Assembly: GCA_040005555.1 (NCBI GenBank)
Contig: JBDTYT010000001.1
Location: 3,845-67,844 of the forward strand
Direction: 5' to 3'
Length of the DNA: 64,000 bases
From: JBDTYT01 sp040005555
GTDB lineage: Bacteria; Actinomycetota; UBA4738; HRBIN12
Positions 41,986 to 50,771 of this stretch are shown in pieces. Every line of letters begins with the position of its first letter. Position 1 is the first letter of the stretch. A model generated the notes under the pieces. It was given only the letters and a program-made list of their open reading frames with translations. It did no database searches and was not told where the DNA came from. Both the position numbers and the translations under genes were made by a program.

Positions 41986-41991
41986 AGCTTA
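41986..41991 (-). promoter_or_regulatory. possible -10 hexamer TAAGCT before MFS gene
   Basis: TAAGCT ends 10 nt before the GTG at 41975, so the message would have a 3-4 nt leader or none. Confidence 0.3.
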
Positions 41992-43275
41992 CGACGGCAG
42001 GCGCACCAACCTCGGCTCGCCGGCGCGGGACGGACACCACGTCGCGAGCGCCTCGCTGGACGAGGTCACGGTGGCGGCGGCCACGGTCAACGTCACCTCG
42101 ATCGGTCCGTCGAGGCTGCGCCCGCACCAATCCGCGAGGGCCCACGCCGCGGTGACCGGGTGGCGTGCCGGCAGGTACCCGGGAAGGTAACCCTCGGTGA
42201 GGACGAGATGGCGCCCCCCGACGTCGATCGGTCGGCCGTGGACGTCGGCGAACACGAGGTGCACCACCTCGTGGACCCGGCAGGCTTCGACGCCGCGTTT
42301 CGTGATGGGCATCGAGATCCCGACCTCGAGGGACCCGAGAGGCTGGCCGGCTGCGATGGGGCCGAACCGCAGCTGGTCCGGTCGACAGATCGGCAAGGTG
42401 CTCGGGTCTCGGGAGAGCCACGGCGCCGGCGGGCGCGGGATGTCGGAGCGAGGCGTGAACCGCACCGCGATCGCGGTGAGATCGGTGATCGGTCGGGCGC
42501 TCTCGGATCGTGGATCGGTGAAGAGCGAGATCGGAGCGGCGTTCTCGCCCCGTTCGCGGGGCACGATGAACACGTAGCCGGGCGCAACCTGAGGTGGACG
42601 CGTGACCTTCGTGCACGTTCCGAGGTTCGGGGCGACCTGGAAGCGCACGTAGGAGAACCGGACGGTCGGCGTGCTGAGCTGAAGCGTGGGCCCACACGCG
42701 GCGAACGCCGTCGAGCCCGCGATGACCCGTGTGCCGTCCGGGAGGTCGGGCGTGAACGCGTTCAGTCGCGCACCGGCCTTCACGACGGGGTCCGTGACGC
42801 GCAGCCGCGGGCCCTGCTCGAGCAGGATGCGTCCGCTCGTCACGTCCGTGACGCTCCAGATCCCGTTCGGCCCGGCGCGCGCGAGCCGCTTCAAGATCAC
42901 CTCTTGGTCGAACGCGGCACCGCTCGGCGGGCACCCGTTCGCATCGCAGAGCCAGACGCGGGCGATCTCGATGCCGGAGTCGAGCCGCCAGCGCTGGTCG
43001 CGGACGACGCGCGAGCCGTCCCAGCCGAGCACTTGGCTCGCGAACCGTTGCGCCGTGGCTTGAGCATCGATCCGCCAGTCGAGCGCGGCAGAGCCCTCGT
43101 CGACAGAGGTTTGCGCCTGCATCGCGGCCGAGAGCGTCTGCTCAGGCCACAGGGCGGCAAACCGGAGGGCGGTCACGACCGATGGAGTGGGCGCCGACCG
43201 GCCCGGGGGCCCCGTGCACGCGGGAAGGAGCCCGATCGTCATCGCCACTGCGATGAACGTCCGACGAGCCCTCAT
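41989..43275 (-). CDS. large lipoprotein of unknown function
   Basis: A 428-residue exported protein with lipobox LLPAC (Cys at about residue 20). The first third has a helical unit (FAALWPEQTLSAAMQAQTSVDEG) and a Cys pair WLCDANGCPP near 110-119. The C-terminal half has a beta-rich region with HEVVHLVFADVHG near 341-353, where HExxH-like spacing (H-E-V-V-H) could bind metal but no third ligand was identified. GGAGG is 8 nt before the ATG, and TAGTGT at 43307-43312 gives a leadered promoter. No family recognised. Confidence 0.75.
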   Translation of the reverse strand: MRARRTFIAVAMTIGLLPACTGPPGRSAPTPSVVTALRFAALWPEQTLSAAMQAQTSVDEGSAALDWRIDAQATAQRFASQVLGWDGSRVVRDQRWRLDSGIEIARVWLCDANGCPPSGAAFDQEVILKRLARAGPNGIWSVTDVTSGRILLEQGPRLRVTDPVVKAGARLNAFTPDLPDGTRVIAGSTAFAACGPTLQLSTPTVRFSYVRFQVAPNLGTCTKVTRPPQVAPGYVFIVPRERGENAAPISLFTDPRSESARPITDLTAIAVRFTPRSDIPRPPAPWLSRDPSTLPICRPDQLRFGPIAAGQPLGSLEVGISMPITKRGVEACRVHEVVHLVFADVHGRPIDVGGRHLVLTEGYLPGYLPARHPVTAAWALADWCGRSLDGPIEVTLTVAAATVTSSSEALATWCPSRAGEPRLVRLPS

Positions 43276-43339
43276 CGACGACACCTCCGCGTGTTGCTCC
43301 GAAGGACACTACCCCCAGATCCATCAGTGGCGCGACGGA

Positions 43340-43990
43340 CTATCGCCGGTAGTCGGTGGCGTACGGTGGCGGCTCGAGGCCGGGTGAGAGCTGGGGGTCG
43401 GGATCGGGTGCGCCCGGCTCGAGGTGCATCGGGACGACGCCCGCCCATACCGCGAGCTCGTAATCCTCGGGCTCGTCCTTCGGCGGACCGGTCCGTACCT
43501 TCGCGGAAGCTTCGTTCAGACCGATCGCCAAGATCGTGGTCTGGTTCAGCTCGCGCTCGTTCGGCATGCGAGCGTCGTTCGAGCGGCCATGGACGACGTG
43601 GTCGACCAGCGCCCTCTGCGCGGCGAACTTCTCCTCGGCATCGGTCACCGGCCGTGCCTTCCCGTACACCACCACCGAGCGGTAGTTCATCGAATGATGG
43701 AACGCGCTCCGGGCGAGCACTAGGCCGTCGATCAGCGTGACCTCGACGCAGATCTCCGCGTCGGTGCGGGCCGCACGGAGCGTGCGGCTGGCGTTCGAGC
43801 CGTGGATGTACAAGGTGTCACCGATGCGAGCGTGGATCGTGGGGATCACGCGCGGGTGACCGTCCACGATGTGGCCGACGTGGCAGATGAGCGCTTCGTC
43901 CAAGATCGCGTCGATCACCTCGCGCTCGTAGATCCCGCGCTCCGGGAGCCGGTGGACCTGCGTGCGTTCGCTCGGCGCATCGGTCGGCAC
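43340..43990 (-). CDS. pyridoxamine 5'-phosphate oxidase-family flavoprotein
   Basis: A 216-residue split-barrel protein of the FMN/F420-binding PNPOx-like group. The fold shows HVGHIVDGHPRVIPTIHARIGDTLYIHGS near residues 37-65, ICVEVTLIDGLVLARSAFHHSMNYRSVVVYG near 80-110, and a C-terminal Pro-rich tail. Likely reduces or oxidises a small substrate; true PdxH residues are not all present. GTG start, TACCAT 6 nt upstream. Confidence 0.87.
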   Translation of the reverse strand: MPTDAPSERTQVHRLPERGIYEREVIDAILDEALICHVGHIVDGHPRVIPTIHARIGDTLYIHGSNASRTLRAARTDAEICVEVTLIDGLVLARSAFHHSMNYRSVVVYGKARPVTDAEEKFAAQRALVDHVVHGRSNDARMPNERELNQTTILAIGLNEASAKVRTGPPKDEPEDYELAVWAGVVPMHLEPGAPDPDPQLSPGLEPPPYATDYRR

Positions 43991-43996
43991 GAGATG

Positions 43997-44002
43997 ATGG
44001 TA
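43997..44002 (-). promoter_or_regulatory. -10 hexamer TACCAT, leaderless promoter
   Basis: TACCAT ends 6 nt before the GTG at 43990. Confidence 0.5.
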
Positions 44003-44028
44003 ACGGGAACCTCCGGCGTGGCGAGGAA

Positions 44029-44889
44029 CTACCGGAAAGGGCCGGGCTGGCCGCCGCCCGGTTGGTTGCGCAGGAAGCGCTCGATCTCGGACGCCAGGTC
44101 CTCGCCCGAGGGGAGCTGCTCGTCGGTCTGTGCGTCTTCCAGCCGAGCGACGTAGGTCCGCGAATCCTCATCGGCCTCGACCGCCGCATCCAGGCGTTGA
44201 CGCTGCGCCATCGCATCATCCGGCAGTGTCCCGAGCGGGATCTCGACGCCGAGATGGCGCCCGACGTGCTCGAGCAGCGAGATCGTCGCAGCGGCGAACG
44301 GCCCGCCGACGTAGTGGGGCACCTGCGCGAAGAATCCGACCGCCGGAAGGCCGGTCGCGGCGACCGCGAGCTCGAGCGTGCTGAGCGCCGCAGCCGGCAC
44401 CCGCAGCAGCCCGTCGGGGCCCTGCGTCTCCTCGTGATGGAGCAACCCTGACCTGGACGCCGTCGCGAGGATCGGGACGGGCCGAGTGTGGGGAACCGCG
44501 GCGGGGATCGAGCCGATGCTCACCCACTCGACCACACCCAGCCGCTGGGCGATCTCGACGAGGTCCTGGCCGAGCTCGCGCCACCGGAAGTCGGGCTCGG
44601 GGCCGGAGAACACCAGGACGTCTCGGTTCCCGAAACGGTTCTTCGCCACGCTGAGCTCGGGCCAGGTGAGCTCGGTGAGCGTGCCGTCGACGATGTCGAG
44701 CACGGGCCGCCGAGACCGATAGTCGTACAGAGCGTCCTGATCGAACGTGGCGAAGATGTCCCCGCCGGAGGCCATGTGCGCGGCCGCGGCCGTCGATGCC
44801 CCGGCTCCGTCGATCCATCCGTCGAACGCCGCGACGATCACCGGCGCGAGGAGCGGCTCCGACGGCTCGGACAGCACGAACAGGGGCAT
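44029..44889 (-). CDS. PAC2-family protein (proteasome-assembly-chaperone-like)
   Basis: A 286-residue soluble protein of the PAC2 fold common in actinobacteria (Rv2125-type). Visible are PVIVAAFDGWIDGAGASTAAAAHM near residues 15-38, DYRSRRPVLDIVDG near 54-67, and VGFFAQVPHYVGGPFAAATISLLEHV near 181-206. A C-terminal coiled tail is acidic. The precise role is unknown. ATG 44889 is preferred to an upstream in-frame ATG because TATCCT is 6 nt before it. Confidence 0.87.
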   Translation of the reverse strand: MPLFVLSEPSEPLLAPVIVAAFDGWIDGAGASTAAAAHMASGGDIFATFDQDALYDYRSRRPVLDIVDGTLTELTWPELSVAKNRFGNRDVLVFSGPEPDFRWRELGQDLVEIAQRLGVVEWVSIGSIPAAVPHTRPVPILATASRSGLLHHEETQGPDGLLRVPAAALSTLELAVAATGLPAVGFFAQVPHYVGGPFAAATISLLEHVGRHLGVEIPLGTLPDDAMAQRQRLDAAVEADEDSRTYVARLEDAQTDEQLPSGEDLASEIERFLRNQPGGGQPGPFR

Positions 44890-44895
44890 CGCCCC

Positions 44896-44901
44896 AGGAT
44901 A
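44896..44901 (-). promoter_or_regulatory. -10 hexamer TATCCT, leaderless PAC2-gene promoter
   Basis: TATCCT ends 6 nt before the ATG at 44889. It lies back to back with the acetyltransferase promoter at 44941. Confidence 0.5.
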
Positions 44902-44940
44902 GTTGTCCATCAGTAGAACCGGGCGGATGGAGCGGCCCTG

Positions 44941-44946
44941 TAAGGT
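44941..44946 (+). promoter_or_regulatory. -10 hexamer TAAGGT, leaderless acetyltransferase promoter
   Basis: TAAGGT ends 6 nt before the ATG at 44953. Confidence 0.5.
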
Positions 44947-44952
44947 CCGACG

Positions 44953-45642
44953 ATGGCGCCCGAGCTGCCCGTGGGTGAGCCGGTGGACGGCATCGATGCG
45001 CAGCCGCCCTCGCGTGGACCCCTGGAAGGGCGGTTCGTGGCGCTCGAGCCTCTCGAGCCGCCGCGGCACGCGGAGCCGCTGTGGCGAGCCGCCCACGACG
45101 GGACGCCCGAAGCGAGGCGCCTGTGGACGTACATGCCCTACGGACCGTTCGAAAGCGTCCCCGAGATGCGGTCGTGGTTGGAAGGAGTCGCGGGGTCGAC
45201 CGACCCGATGTTCTTCACGGTGCTTGCGGGCGAGGAGCGTATGCCCATCGGCATGGCGAGCTACCTCAACGTGGACACGGCGATGCGGCACATCGAGCTC
45301 GGTCACATCTGGTTCGCGCCCCGCGCGCAGCGGTCCGAGGCAAACACCGAGACGGCGTACCTGATGATGCGCGAGGCGTTCGAGCGGCTCCGCTACCGGC
45401 GCGTCGAGTGGAAGTGCGATGCCCTGAACGCCCGGTCGCGAGCCGCAGCCCTGCGTCTCGGCTTCACGTTCGAGGGCGTGTTCCGGCGGCACATGATCGT
45501 AAAGAGCCGCAACCGCGACACTGCGTGGTTCTCGGTCATCGACGCCGAGTGGCCCGGGGTCCGCTCGGCCCTCGAGCGGTGGCTGGCGAACGAGCCGGGG
45601 GCTCGTCCGTCGCTCGGGTCACTGCGCGATGCGGAGGGTTGA
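44953..45642 (+). CDS. RimJ/RimL-type GNAT acetyltransferase
   Basis: A 229-residue protein of the Acetyltransf_3 group. Features are LEPLEPPRHAEPLWRAA near residues 33-49, MASYLNVDTAMRHIELGHIWF near 102-122, and CDALNARSRAAALRLGFTFEGVFRRH near 156-181, all typical of RimJ/RimL homologues that acetylate N-termini or small molecules. The stop TGA is directly adjacent to the stop of the potD-like gene on the other strand. Confidence 0.9.
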   Translation: MAPELPVGEPVDGIDAQPPSRGPLEGRFVALEPLEPPRHAEPLWRAAHDGTPEARRLWTYMPYGPFESVPEMRSWLEGVAGSTDPMFFTVLAGEERMPIGMASYLNVDTAMRHIELGHIWFAPRAQRSEANTETAYLMMREAFERLRYRRVEWKCDALNARSRAAALRLGFTFEGVFRRHMIVKSRNRDTAWFSVIDAEWPGVRSALERWLANEPGARPSLGSLRDAEG

Positions 45643-46881
45643 TCAGCCGCCGTTGATCACGCCGAGGAACGTGTCGTCCCACGTCTCTTGCTCGGTGGGC
45701 GACAGCACGCGGTAAGGGTGGATCTGGTCGGTCATGTCGGACGTCGGGAAGATCAATGGGCTATCGGCGATGTCCTTGAACCCCGTGCTCTTCAGGACGT
45801 CCTGCGCCTCCGGGACCGGGGGGATCGCGCCGATCCAACTCGTCATCATCGCGGCGATCTCGGGCTTGAAGACGAAGTCCATATAGGTGATGGCGTCGAG
45901 CGGATGCTCGGACCCTTGGGGGATGGAGAAGTAGTCGGTCCATTGAACCAGCCCTTCCTTCGGGACCGCGAACTTCATGTCCGGATAGCCGCTGATGTTC
46001 GACTGGTGGATGTCGGGTGACCACGCCATCGAGAGCGCGAGGTCGCCCGACTGCAGGTCGCCGATGTACCCCTGGCCGTAGTACTTGCGCACGATGCCCT
46101 TGTCTCGCTGCTCTCGGAGCAGGTCCGCGGCGGCATTCCAGTCCGACGGGGTCGAATCCGACGGCTCGACACCCATGCCGAGCAGCGTGAGGTTCGGCAT
46201 GTCCTCCGTGTCTCCGAACATGCCGACCTTGCCCTCGAACGCCGGGTCGAACAGATCCATGATGCTCGTGATCTCGCGCCCGGTCTGGTCCGGGTTGTAA
46301 CCGATCCCGGTCATGCCCGACGCGAACGGCAGCCCGTGACGGTGGTTCGGGTCGAACGACGGATCCTTGAAGATATCGGCGGCGTGCGCGTTGAAGTTCA
46401 GTAGGAGCGAGTCATCGAGCGGGATGACGTAGTCCAGAGCGATCATGAGGGGGAACCACCGCGGGTACCCCATCACGATCACGTCGAAGCCGGTCGACTG
46501 TCCGGCCGCGATCACCGGCTTGATCTTCGCGAAGAACGATGCGTAGTCGTCGATGACCTCGAGGTAGTCGACCGTGATGCCGGTCTCCTTCGTGAACCGA
46601 TCGAGCGAGGGATGGACGGTCTCGCCGTTGACCCTTGCCTTGTCCATGTAGAAGGGCCAGTTCGCGAAGGTGAACTGGCCGGTTTGCTTCTGCGCGCTCC
46701 AATCGAAGGCACCGGATGGGGCCGGGCTGCCGTTACTGCACGCGGCCAGCACGGAGGCGAGCGAGATCCCCGCGACCCCGACGCCCGCGCTCCGCAGGAG
46801 CCGCCGGCGCGTGAGGATCCGCGACCTCCCGAAACCAGGCCCCGAGGGAACGATCGGCGGATCGGGCACGGGCGTTGTCAT
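45643..46881 (-). CDS. spermidine/putrescine-type ABC substrate-binding lipoprotein
   Basis: A 412-residue PotD-like solute-binding protein. The signal has a twin-arginine motif (LTRRRLLRSAG) plus lipobox LAAC, so it may be exported folded. Motifs: FANWPFYMDKA near residues 72-82, FDVIVMGYPRWFPLMI, GMTGIGYNPDQTG, and WSPDIHQSN. No permease or ATPase lies nearby, so the rest of the transporter is elsewhere. The ligand may be a polyamine. GAGGGGG is 5 nt before the ATG. Confidence 0.9.
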   Translation of the reverse strand: MTTPVPDPPIVPSGPGFGRSRILTRRRLLRSAGVGVAGISLASVLAACSNGSPAPSGAFDWSAQKQTGQFTFANWPFYMDKARVNGETVHPSLDRFTKETGITVDYLEVIDDYASFFAKIKPVIAAGQSTGFDVIVMGYPRWFPLMIALDYVIPLDDSLLLNFNAHAADIFKDPSFDPNHRHGLPFASGMTGIGYNPDQTGREITSIMDLFDPAFEGKVGMFGDTEDMPNLTLLGMGVEPSDSTPSDWNAAADLLREQRDKGIVRKYYGQGYIGDLQSGDLALSMAWSPDIHQSNISGYPDMKFAVPKEGLVQWTDYFSIPQGSEHPLDAITYMDFVFKPEIAAMMTSWIGAIPPVPEAQDVLKSTGFKDIADSPLIFPTSDMTDQIHPYRVLSPTEQETWDDTFLGVINGG

Positions 46882-46900
46882 GGTGTCCCCCTCTTCGACG

Positions 46901-48040
46901 TCACGTGTCCCAAAGATCGAGCGGCAGGGCGTTCAAGACCTCGGCGCCGTTCGAGCCTACGTGGATCATCTGTTCTAGCACGATGCCTCCGATCCCGGGG
47001 ATCGCGATCCCCGGCTCGATGCACAGCACCATGCCGGCCTCGAGCAGCATGTCACCGTGCGCGAGCCCGATCGGCATCTCGTGCTGAGCCGCCCCCGCTC
47101 CGTGCGGCATGTAGTACCCCCAGAAGGCATCGCCGTATCCTGCGTCGGCGATCGTCGACCGGGCCGCGAGCTGCACGCTGCTCACGCTTGCCCCCGGACG
47201 GGCGGTCGCGGTCGCCGCCCGCACGCCTGCGGCGACCGCATCGAGCATCCGCCGCTGTTCACGGTCGGGGCCGCCGATGACGACCGCTCGGCACATGTCC
47301 CCGTGGTAGCCGCTCACGCGCGCGCCGCAATCCAGTACGACGATGTCGTGCGCCGCGGGCCGGCGTCCGGTCGGCAGGAACGTGGTGAGGGCGGTCCGGG
47401 GACCGCTGCCGACGATCGTCGTGAACGAGATCTCGGCCCCGGCGAATCGGATGGCGGACTCGGCGCACGCCGCGATCTCGACCTCCGTGGCGCCACCTCG
47501 AGCTCCTTCGATCCCCGCCCGCATCCCGAGGTCCGTCACCCGAGCCGCCTCGCGCATGAAGCCGAGCTCGAGCGGCGACTTTACCGTACGTTGGCGCTCG
47601 GTCAGCGACGTGGCGTCGACCAGCTCGTAGCCCCCCAGGTCCGCGGCAAGGCCCAGGTACACCGGAGCCGGGAACACGGCCAGCCCGCTGATCCCGACCC
47701 GGTCGCCGGGTCTCGCGTGCGCGCGAACGAGCTTCCCGAGCAGCCCTGCCGGAGCCCGGTCGAAGGCGACCGTTCCGGCGAACGCCTCGTCGCGAGCGCG
47801 CTCCTCGTCCCACTCGGCGTCGGTGACAAGCGTCGTCTCGCCGTGGGGCGGCACGAAGACGTAGGACATCTCCTCGTCGATGCACGACCAACGCGCCAGG
47901 TACCAAAGGTCGGCCGGCGCGTAATCCCTGTGCGCCCCGAAGCAGATCAGCGCGGCGAGCCGCTGCTCGGCCATGAGTGCTTGGAGACGCTCGATCCGTC
48001 CTGCGATCTCCCGGTTGGGGATGACGTCCGACGGGTGCAC
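46901..48040 (-). CDS. M24 Xaa-Pro aminopeptidase-like protein
   Basis: A 379-residue creatinase/aminopeptidase-P fold. The metal-binding residues are visible as Asp in LDCGARVSGYHGDMCR near residues 248-263, His in YYMPHGAG near 325-332, and Glu in LCIEPGIAIPG and GIVLEQMIHV. The N-terminal creatinase-like domain spans about 1-140. The GTG at 48040 is chosen; a TTG at 48046 that overlaps the Lrp stop is an alternative. It may be controlled by the upstream Lrp protein. Confidence 0.88.
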   Translation of the reverse strand: MHPSDVIPNREIAGRIERLQALMAEQRLAALICFGAHRDYAPADLWYLARWSCIDEEMSYVFVPPHGETTLVTDAEWDEERARDEAFAGTVAFDRAPAGLLGKLVRAHARPGDRVGISGLAVFPAPVYLGLAADLGGYELVDATSLTERQRTVKSPLELGFMREAARVTDLGMRAGIEGARGGATEVEIAACAESAIRFAGAEISFTTIVGSGPRTALTTFLPTGRRPAAHDIVVLDCGARVSGYHGDMCRAVVIGGPDREQRRMLDAVAAGVRAATATARPGASVSSVQLAARSTIADAGYGDAFWGYYMPHGAGAAQHEMPIGLAHGDMLLEAGMVLCIEPGIAIPGIGGIVLEQMIHVGSNGAEVLNALPLDLWDT

Positions 48041-48042
48041 GA

Positions 48043-48531
48043 TCAAGCGCTCCTCGCCCGCTTGTTGGGTGCGACGTCTTCCTCGCGCAGCTCCCACTCG
48101 TATCCGAACTTCGAGATATCGAGGACGGTGGAGGTGTCGACCTCCGTGATCCCTTCGATCGCGCGGATCTCGTCCGACAGGAATCGGAGCAACTCCTCCT
48201 CCGACAGGAAGATGGATTCGCAGATGATGTCGTACGCCCCCGAGCACACGCCGACATACCGGACCGGATGCAGGTCGCGGAGGGCAGACGCGACATCAAG
48301 GAGTGCCCCTGGTGTGCACCGGATACCGAGCCAGACGTTCATTCGGTAGCCGATCTTGTCCGGCTCAACCACGGGCATGATCCGCAGTGCCCCCGACTGA
48401 ACGAGCCGGCCGAGTCGGTTCCGCGCCGTTCCCTCACTCACGCTGAGCCGCGTGGCGAGCTCGGCGTAGCTCATCCGTCCGTCGATCTTCAGGCTCGCGA
48501 TGAGCTGGCGGTCGATCGAGTCAAGCGACAC
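48043..48531 (-). CDS. Lrp/AsnC-family regulator
   Basis: A 162-residue regulator. The N-terminal HTH is SIDRQLIASLKIDGRMSYAELATRLSVSEGTARNRLGRL (residues 5-43), followed by a RAM ligand domain from about 60 with VRYVGVCSGAYDIICE. A conserved GAYD motif suggests amino-acid binding. GAGGGGG is 7 nt before the GTG, and TACCAT at 48569-48574 gives a leadered promoter. It is in operon with the M24 peptidase, suggesting peptide or amino-acid catabolism. Confidence 0.92.
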   Translation of the reverse strand: MSLDSIDRQLIASLKIDGRMSYAELATRLSVSEGTARNRLGRLVQSGALRIMPVVEPDKIGYRMNVWLGIRCTPGALLDVASALRDLHPVRYVGVCSGAYDIICESIFLSEEELLRFLSDEIRAIEGITEVDTSTVLDISKFGYEWELREEDVAPNKRARSA

Positions 48532-48708
48532 GGACAGACCCCCTCAGGTTTCCGGTTTCGCTACGCGATGGTAACTCTTTCTGTCGTGTTCGGGAAGAGG
48601 GACTTCACTCGGTTACGGGTTCCGCAAACACGAACTCGCAGGGTTGCTGGTTCGGGAAACACGGCGGCTCGTGAGGGCGAGCCGAACTCGGAGCCGGAGG
48701 ACGCGCGG

Positions 48709-49461
48709 CTAGGCCGGAGCCCGGGACTTCCCGTGCTCCTGGCCCGAGGCCGAGGGGTCGTTCGCCGCGCCGCTCGCGTGTGCGTTCCCAGAGGGGTCCT
48801 GCACGGCATGTGAGGCATCGGACTTCCCATGGGCGCCGTTCGGTGCCGGCTGTGAGGGATTGGCGGGATGGGCGGCGGGAGGCGACGGCTTGTCGTTCTG
48901 ACCCGCTTGGCTGCGGCCGCCGCTCGCTGCGGTGCTGATCCCCGCACCCTTGTCGACGCCCGTCGCGTCGGTGGTGGTGGCGATCTTCGAGATCTCCTCG
49001 CCCGAGCTCGCGGGGTGCCCATCCGACGTTGGAACCGAGATGCCGACCTTCGCGAGCACCTTCGATGCGGCGTCCTGCAAGGGAGCCGGCAGGGCTCCGG
49101 CTGCCGCCAGCCCGGTCGTTGCGATGAGCGTGCCGACGAGGACGAGCGACGCGACCTTTGCCCGGAAGAACCTCGATCGCTCGGACCACCTTTGACCCGA
49201 AGCAGGGGTGGGCGTCTTTGATCCCCGAGGAGCCGGGCGGAGCGCGAGCTCGGTGAGGGCGGCCTCGACGGCCACCGTCTGCATCGAGAGCTCGGCGGGC
49301 GACGGGGGGAGCGAGAGCGCGCGGACCATATCGACGACGGCCACGTACTCGGCCGGAACCTCCTGGGGCCCGAGCAGACCATCGAGCAGATGATCGACGG
49401 TCCTCTCGTCGAGCATCAGATCACCCGTCGGACGGACTGTGGGATCGTCCGACGTGCTCAT
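48709..49461 (-). CDS. membrane-anchored putative anti-sigma factor
   Basis: A 250-residue protein. The N-terminal part (1-105) is helical and carries LLDGLLGPQEVPAEYVAVVDMVRALSLPPSPAEL, seen in partners of actinobacterial ECF factors without a zinc motif. A TM helix is near residues 106-126 and the C-terminal half is a Ser/Gly/Pro/His-rich low-complexity tail. ATGA overlap with the sigma gene supports an anti-sigma role. There is no HxxxCxxC motif. Confidence 0.75.
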   Translation of the reverse strand: MSTSDDPTVRPTGDLMLDERTVDHLLDGLLGPQEVPAEYVAVVDMVRALSLPPSPAELSMQTVAVEAALTELALRPAPRGSKTPTPASGQRWSERSRFFRAKVASLVLVGTLIATTGLAAAGALPAPLQDAASKVLAKVGISVPTSDGHPASSGEEISKIATTTDATGVDKGAGISTAASGGRSQAGQNDKPSPPAAHPANPSQPAPNGAHGKSDASHAVQDPSGNAHASGAANDPSASGQEHGKSRAPA

Positions 49462-50018
49462 CGCGTGATCGCTTCCTCGGTCCGCTCGGTGGCTTGCGTC
49501 GCTAGGCGACGGAGCGCGCTCTGCTGGAGCGCGCGCACCGTTCCGGGTTGCTTGTCCATGATCTTCGCGATCTCCGCGACGGGGAGACCACCGACGGCCC
49601 GCAGCAGGACCACCTCGGCTTGCTCGGGAGGCAAGGTGGCGATGCGTTCGAGCGCCGCCTGCGTGGCGAGCTGCGTCATCGCCTTCTCCTCGATGGCACC
49701 TCCGCGAGCACGCTCGTCGAGCGAGCGCCTCGGAGGCCCGGACCGACGCGCGCGGCGGCGGCGCAGATCGATCATGCGCCTGCGCGCGATCGTGAAGGCC
49801 CATGCCCGCAAGCCGACTTCGTCCCCCTCGAAGCGATCGAGCCCCGTGGAGATGTCGAGCCACGCGTCCGAGGCGACGTCCTCTGCATCCGAGGGCTCGA
49901 GGACGCGCAGGTACCGGACGATCCTCGGATACAGGTTCCGAAACAGCTCGCCGAGCGCCCAACCTTGCCCGTCCCGGGCAGCCTGAATCGTGCGTTCGAA
50001 ATCCTCGATGGGTCCCAT
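49458..50018 (-). CDS. ECF-family RNA polymerase sigma factor
   Basis: A 186-residue sigma factor. Region 2 spans LGELFRNLYPRIVRYLRVLEPSDAEDVASDAWLDI near residues 22-56 and AWAFTIARRRMIDLRRRR. Region 4 has LPPEQAEVVLLRAVGGLPVAEIAKIMDKQPGTVRALQQSALRRL. It has no SnoaL extension. It is divergent from a cupredoxin gene 147 bp away, which could be a target, but no promoter consensus was defined. Confidence 0.9.
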   Translation of the reverse strand: MGPIEDFERTIQAARDGQGWALGELFRNLYPRIVRYLRVLEPSDAEDVASDAWLDISTGLDRFEGDEVGLRAWAFTIARRRMIDLRRRRARRSGPPRRSLDERARGGAIEEKAMTQLATQAALERIATLPPEQAEVVLLRAVGGLPVAEIAKIMDKQPGTVRALQQSALRRLATQATERTEEAITR

Positions 50019-50164
50019 CCCTCAAGGGGTATCGGTCGAACATCGGCCGAACAGAAGCCGCGATCCGAAGACGCTCGGGCCGCCGTCCTGCCCTCGAGGA
50101 AGCCGGAGGGAACCACCCCGGGGTTCGTGGGGTCATCCCATCGGAACGAAGGGAGGAGGCCGTC

Positions 50165-50767
50165 ATGGCAGCTCGGCTCACCCATCAAGGTTCGTGGCTC
50201 GCCGCGGGTTTCGTCCTGGTGATGACGCTCGCTCTTGTGCCCGGCGTCGCCCAGGCGAGCGGTGGCGGCGGGTGCGGACAGGCCGTGACCGACCGCACCG
50301 GCACGCAGGTGCAGATCTCGGGGTTCTGCTTCGGGCCGACCATCACCCGCGTGAATCCCAGCGCCGAGGTCACGTTCACGAACCTCGACCCGGTTCCCCA
50401 CTCGATCCTCGGTGCGAACGGGTCGTGGGGGGGATACGACGCATTGAAGAGGCACCAGCCGGTGACCTACCGTTTCTCGGAACCCGGCGTGTACCCGTAC
50501 GTGTGCACGTTCCACATCGGCATGGTGGGCGTGGTGGTCGTCGGCGACGGGATCGGAGGTGCGATCGACACCACGACCAAGGACGGACCCGTTACGCAGG
50601 TCGAGGGCTCTTCGCCTGTCGCGAACGTCGTCGCGGTTCAACCGGCCGCCGCGCCTGTTGGCGACCCTGGTGCATGGCCGGCGGTTGCGCTCGCGGCGTT
50701 CGGGTTGGTCGTGGTGGTGGCCGGAGGCTTCCTCGTCGCCCGTCGGCGACGGGGGTCGGTAGCCTGA
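50165..50767 (+). CDS. membrane-anchored cupredoxin (plastocyanin-like)
   Basis: A 200-residue exported copper protein. A signal peptide (residues 1-31, ending VAQAS) is followed by a cupredoxin domain with the type I copper ligands His in VPHSILGA near 79 and Cys-His-Met in YPYVCTFHIGM near 111-121. A C-terminal TM helix (near 171-192) with RRRR tail anchors it outside the cell. GGAGG precedes the ATG. It probably transfers electrons; partner unknown. Confidence 0.9.
   Translation: MAARLTHQGSWLAAGFVLVMTLALVPGVAQASGGGGCGQAVTDRTGTQVQISGFCFGPTITRVNPSAEVTFTNLDPVPHSILGANGSWGGYDALKRHQPVTYRFSEPGVYPYVCTFHIGMVGVVVVGDGIGGAIDTTTKDGPVTQVEGSSPVANVVAVQPAAAPVGDPGAWPAVALAAFGLVVVVAGGFLVARRRRGSVA
50760..50765 (+). 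promoter_or_regulatory. -10 hexamer TAGCCT, leaderless promoter
   Basis: TAGCCT overlaps the cupredoxin stop and ends 6 nt before the GTG at 50772. Confidence 0.5.
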
Positions 50768-50771
50768 CCGT

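Noticed and set aside
41997..42700. Frames antisense to the lipoprotein as separate genes
   Set aside because: Shadow composition; the lipoprotein has a signal peptide, ribosome site and promoter.
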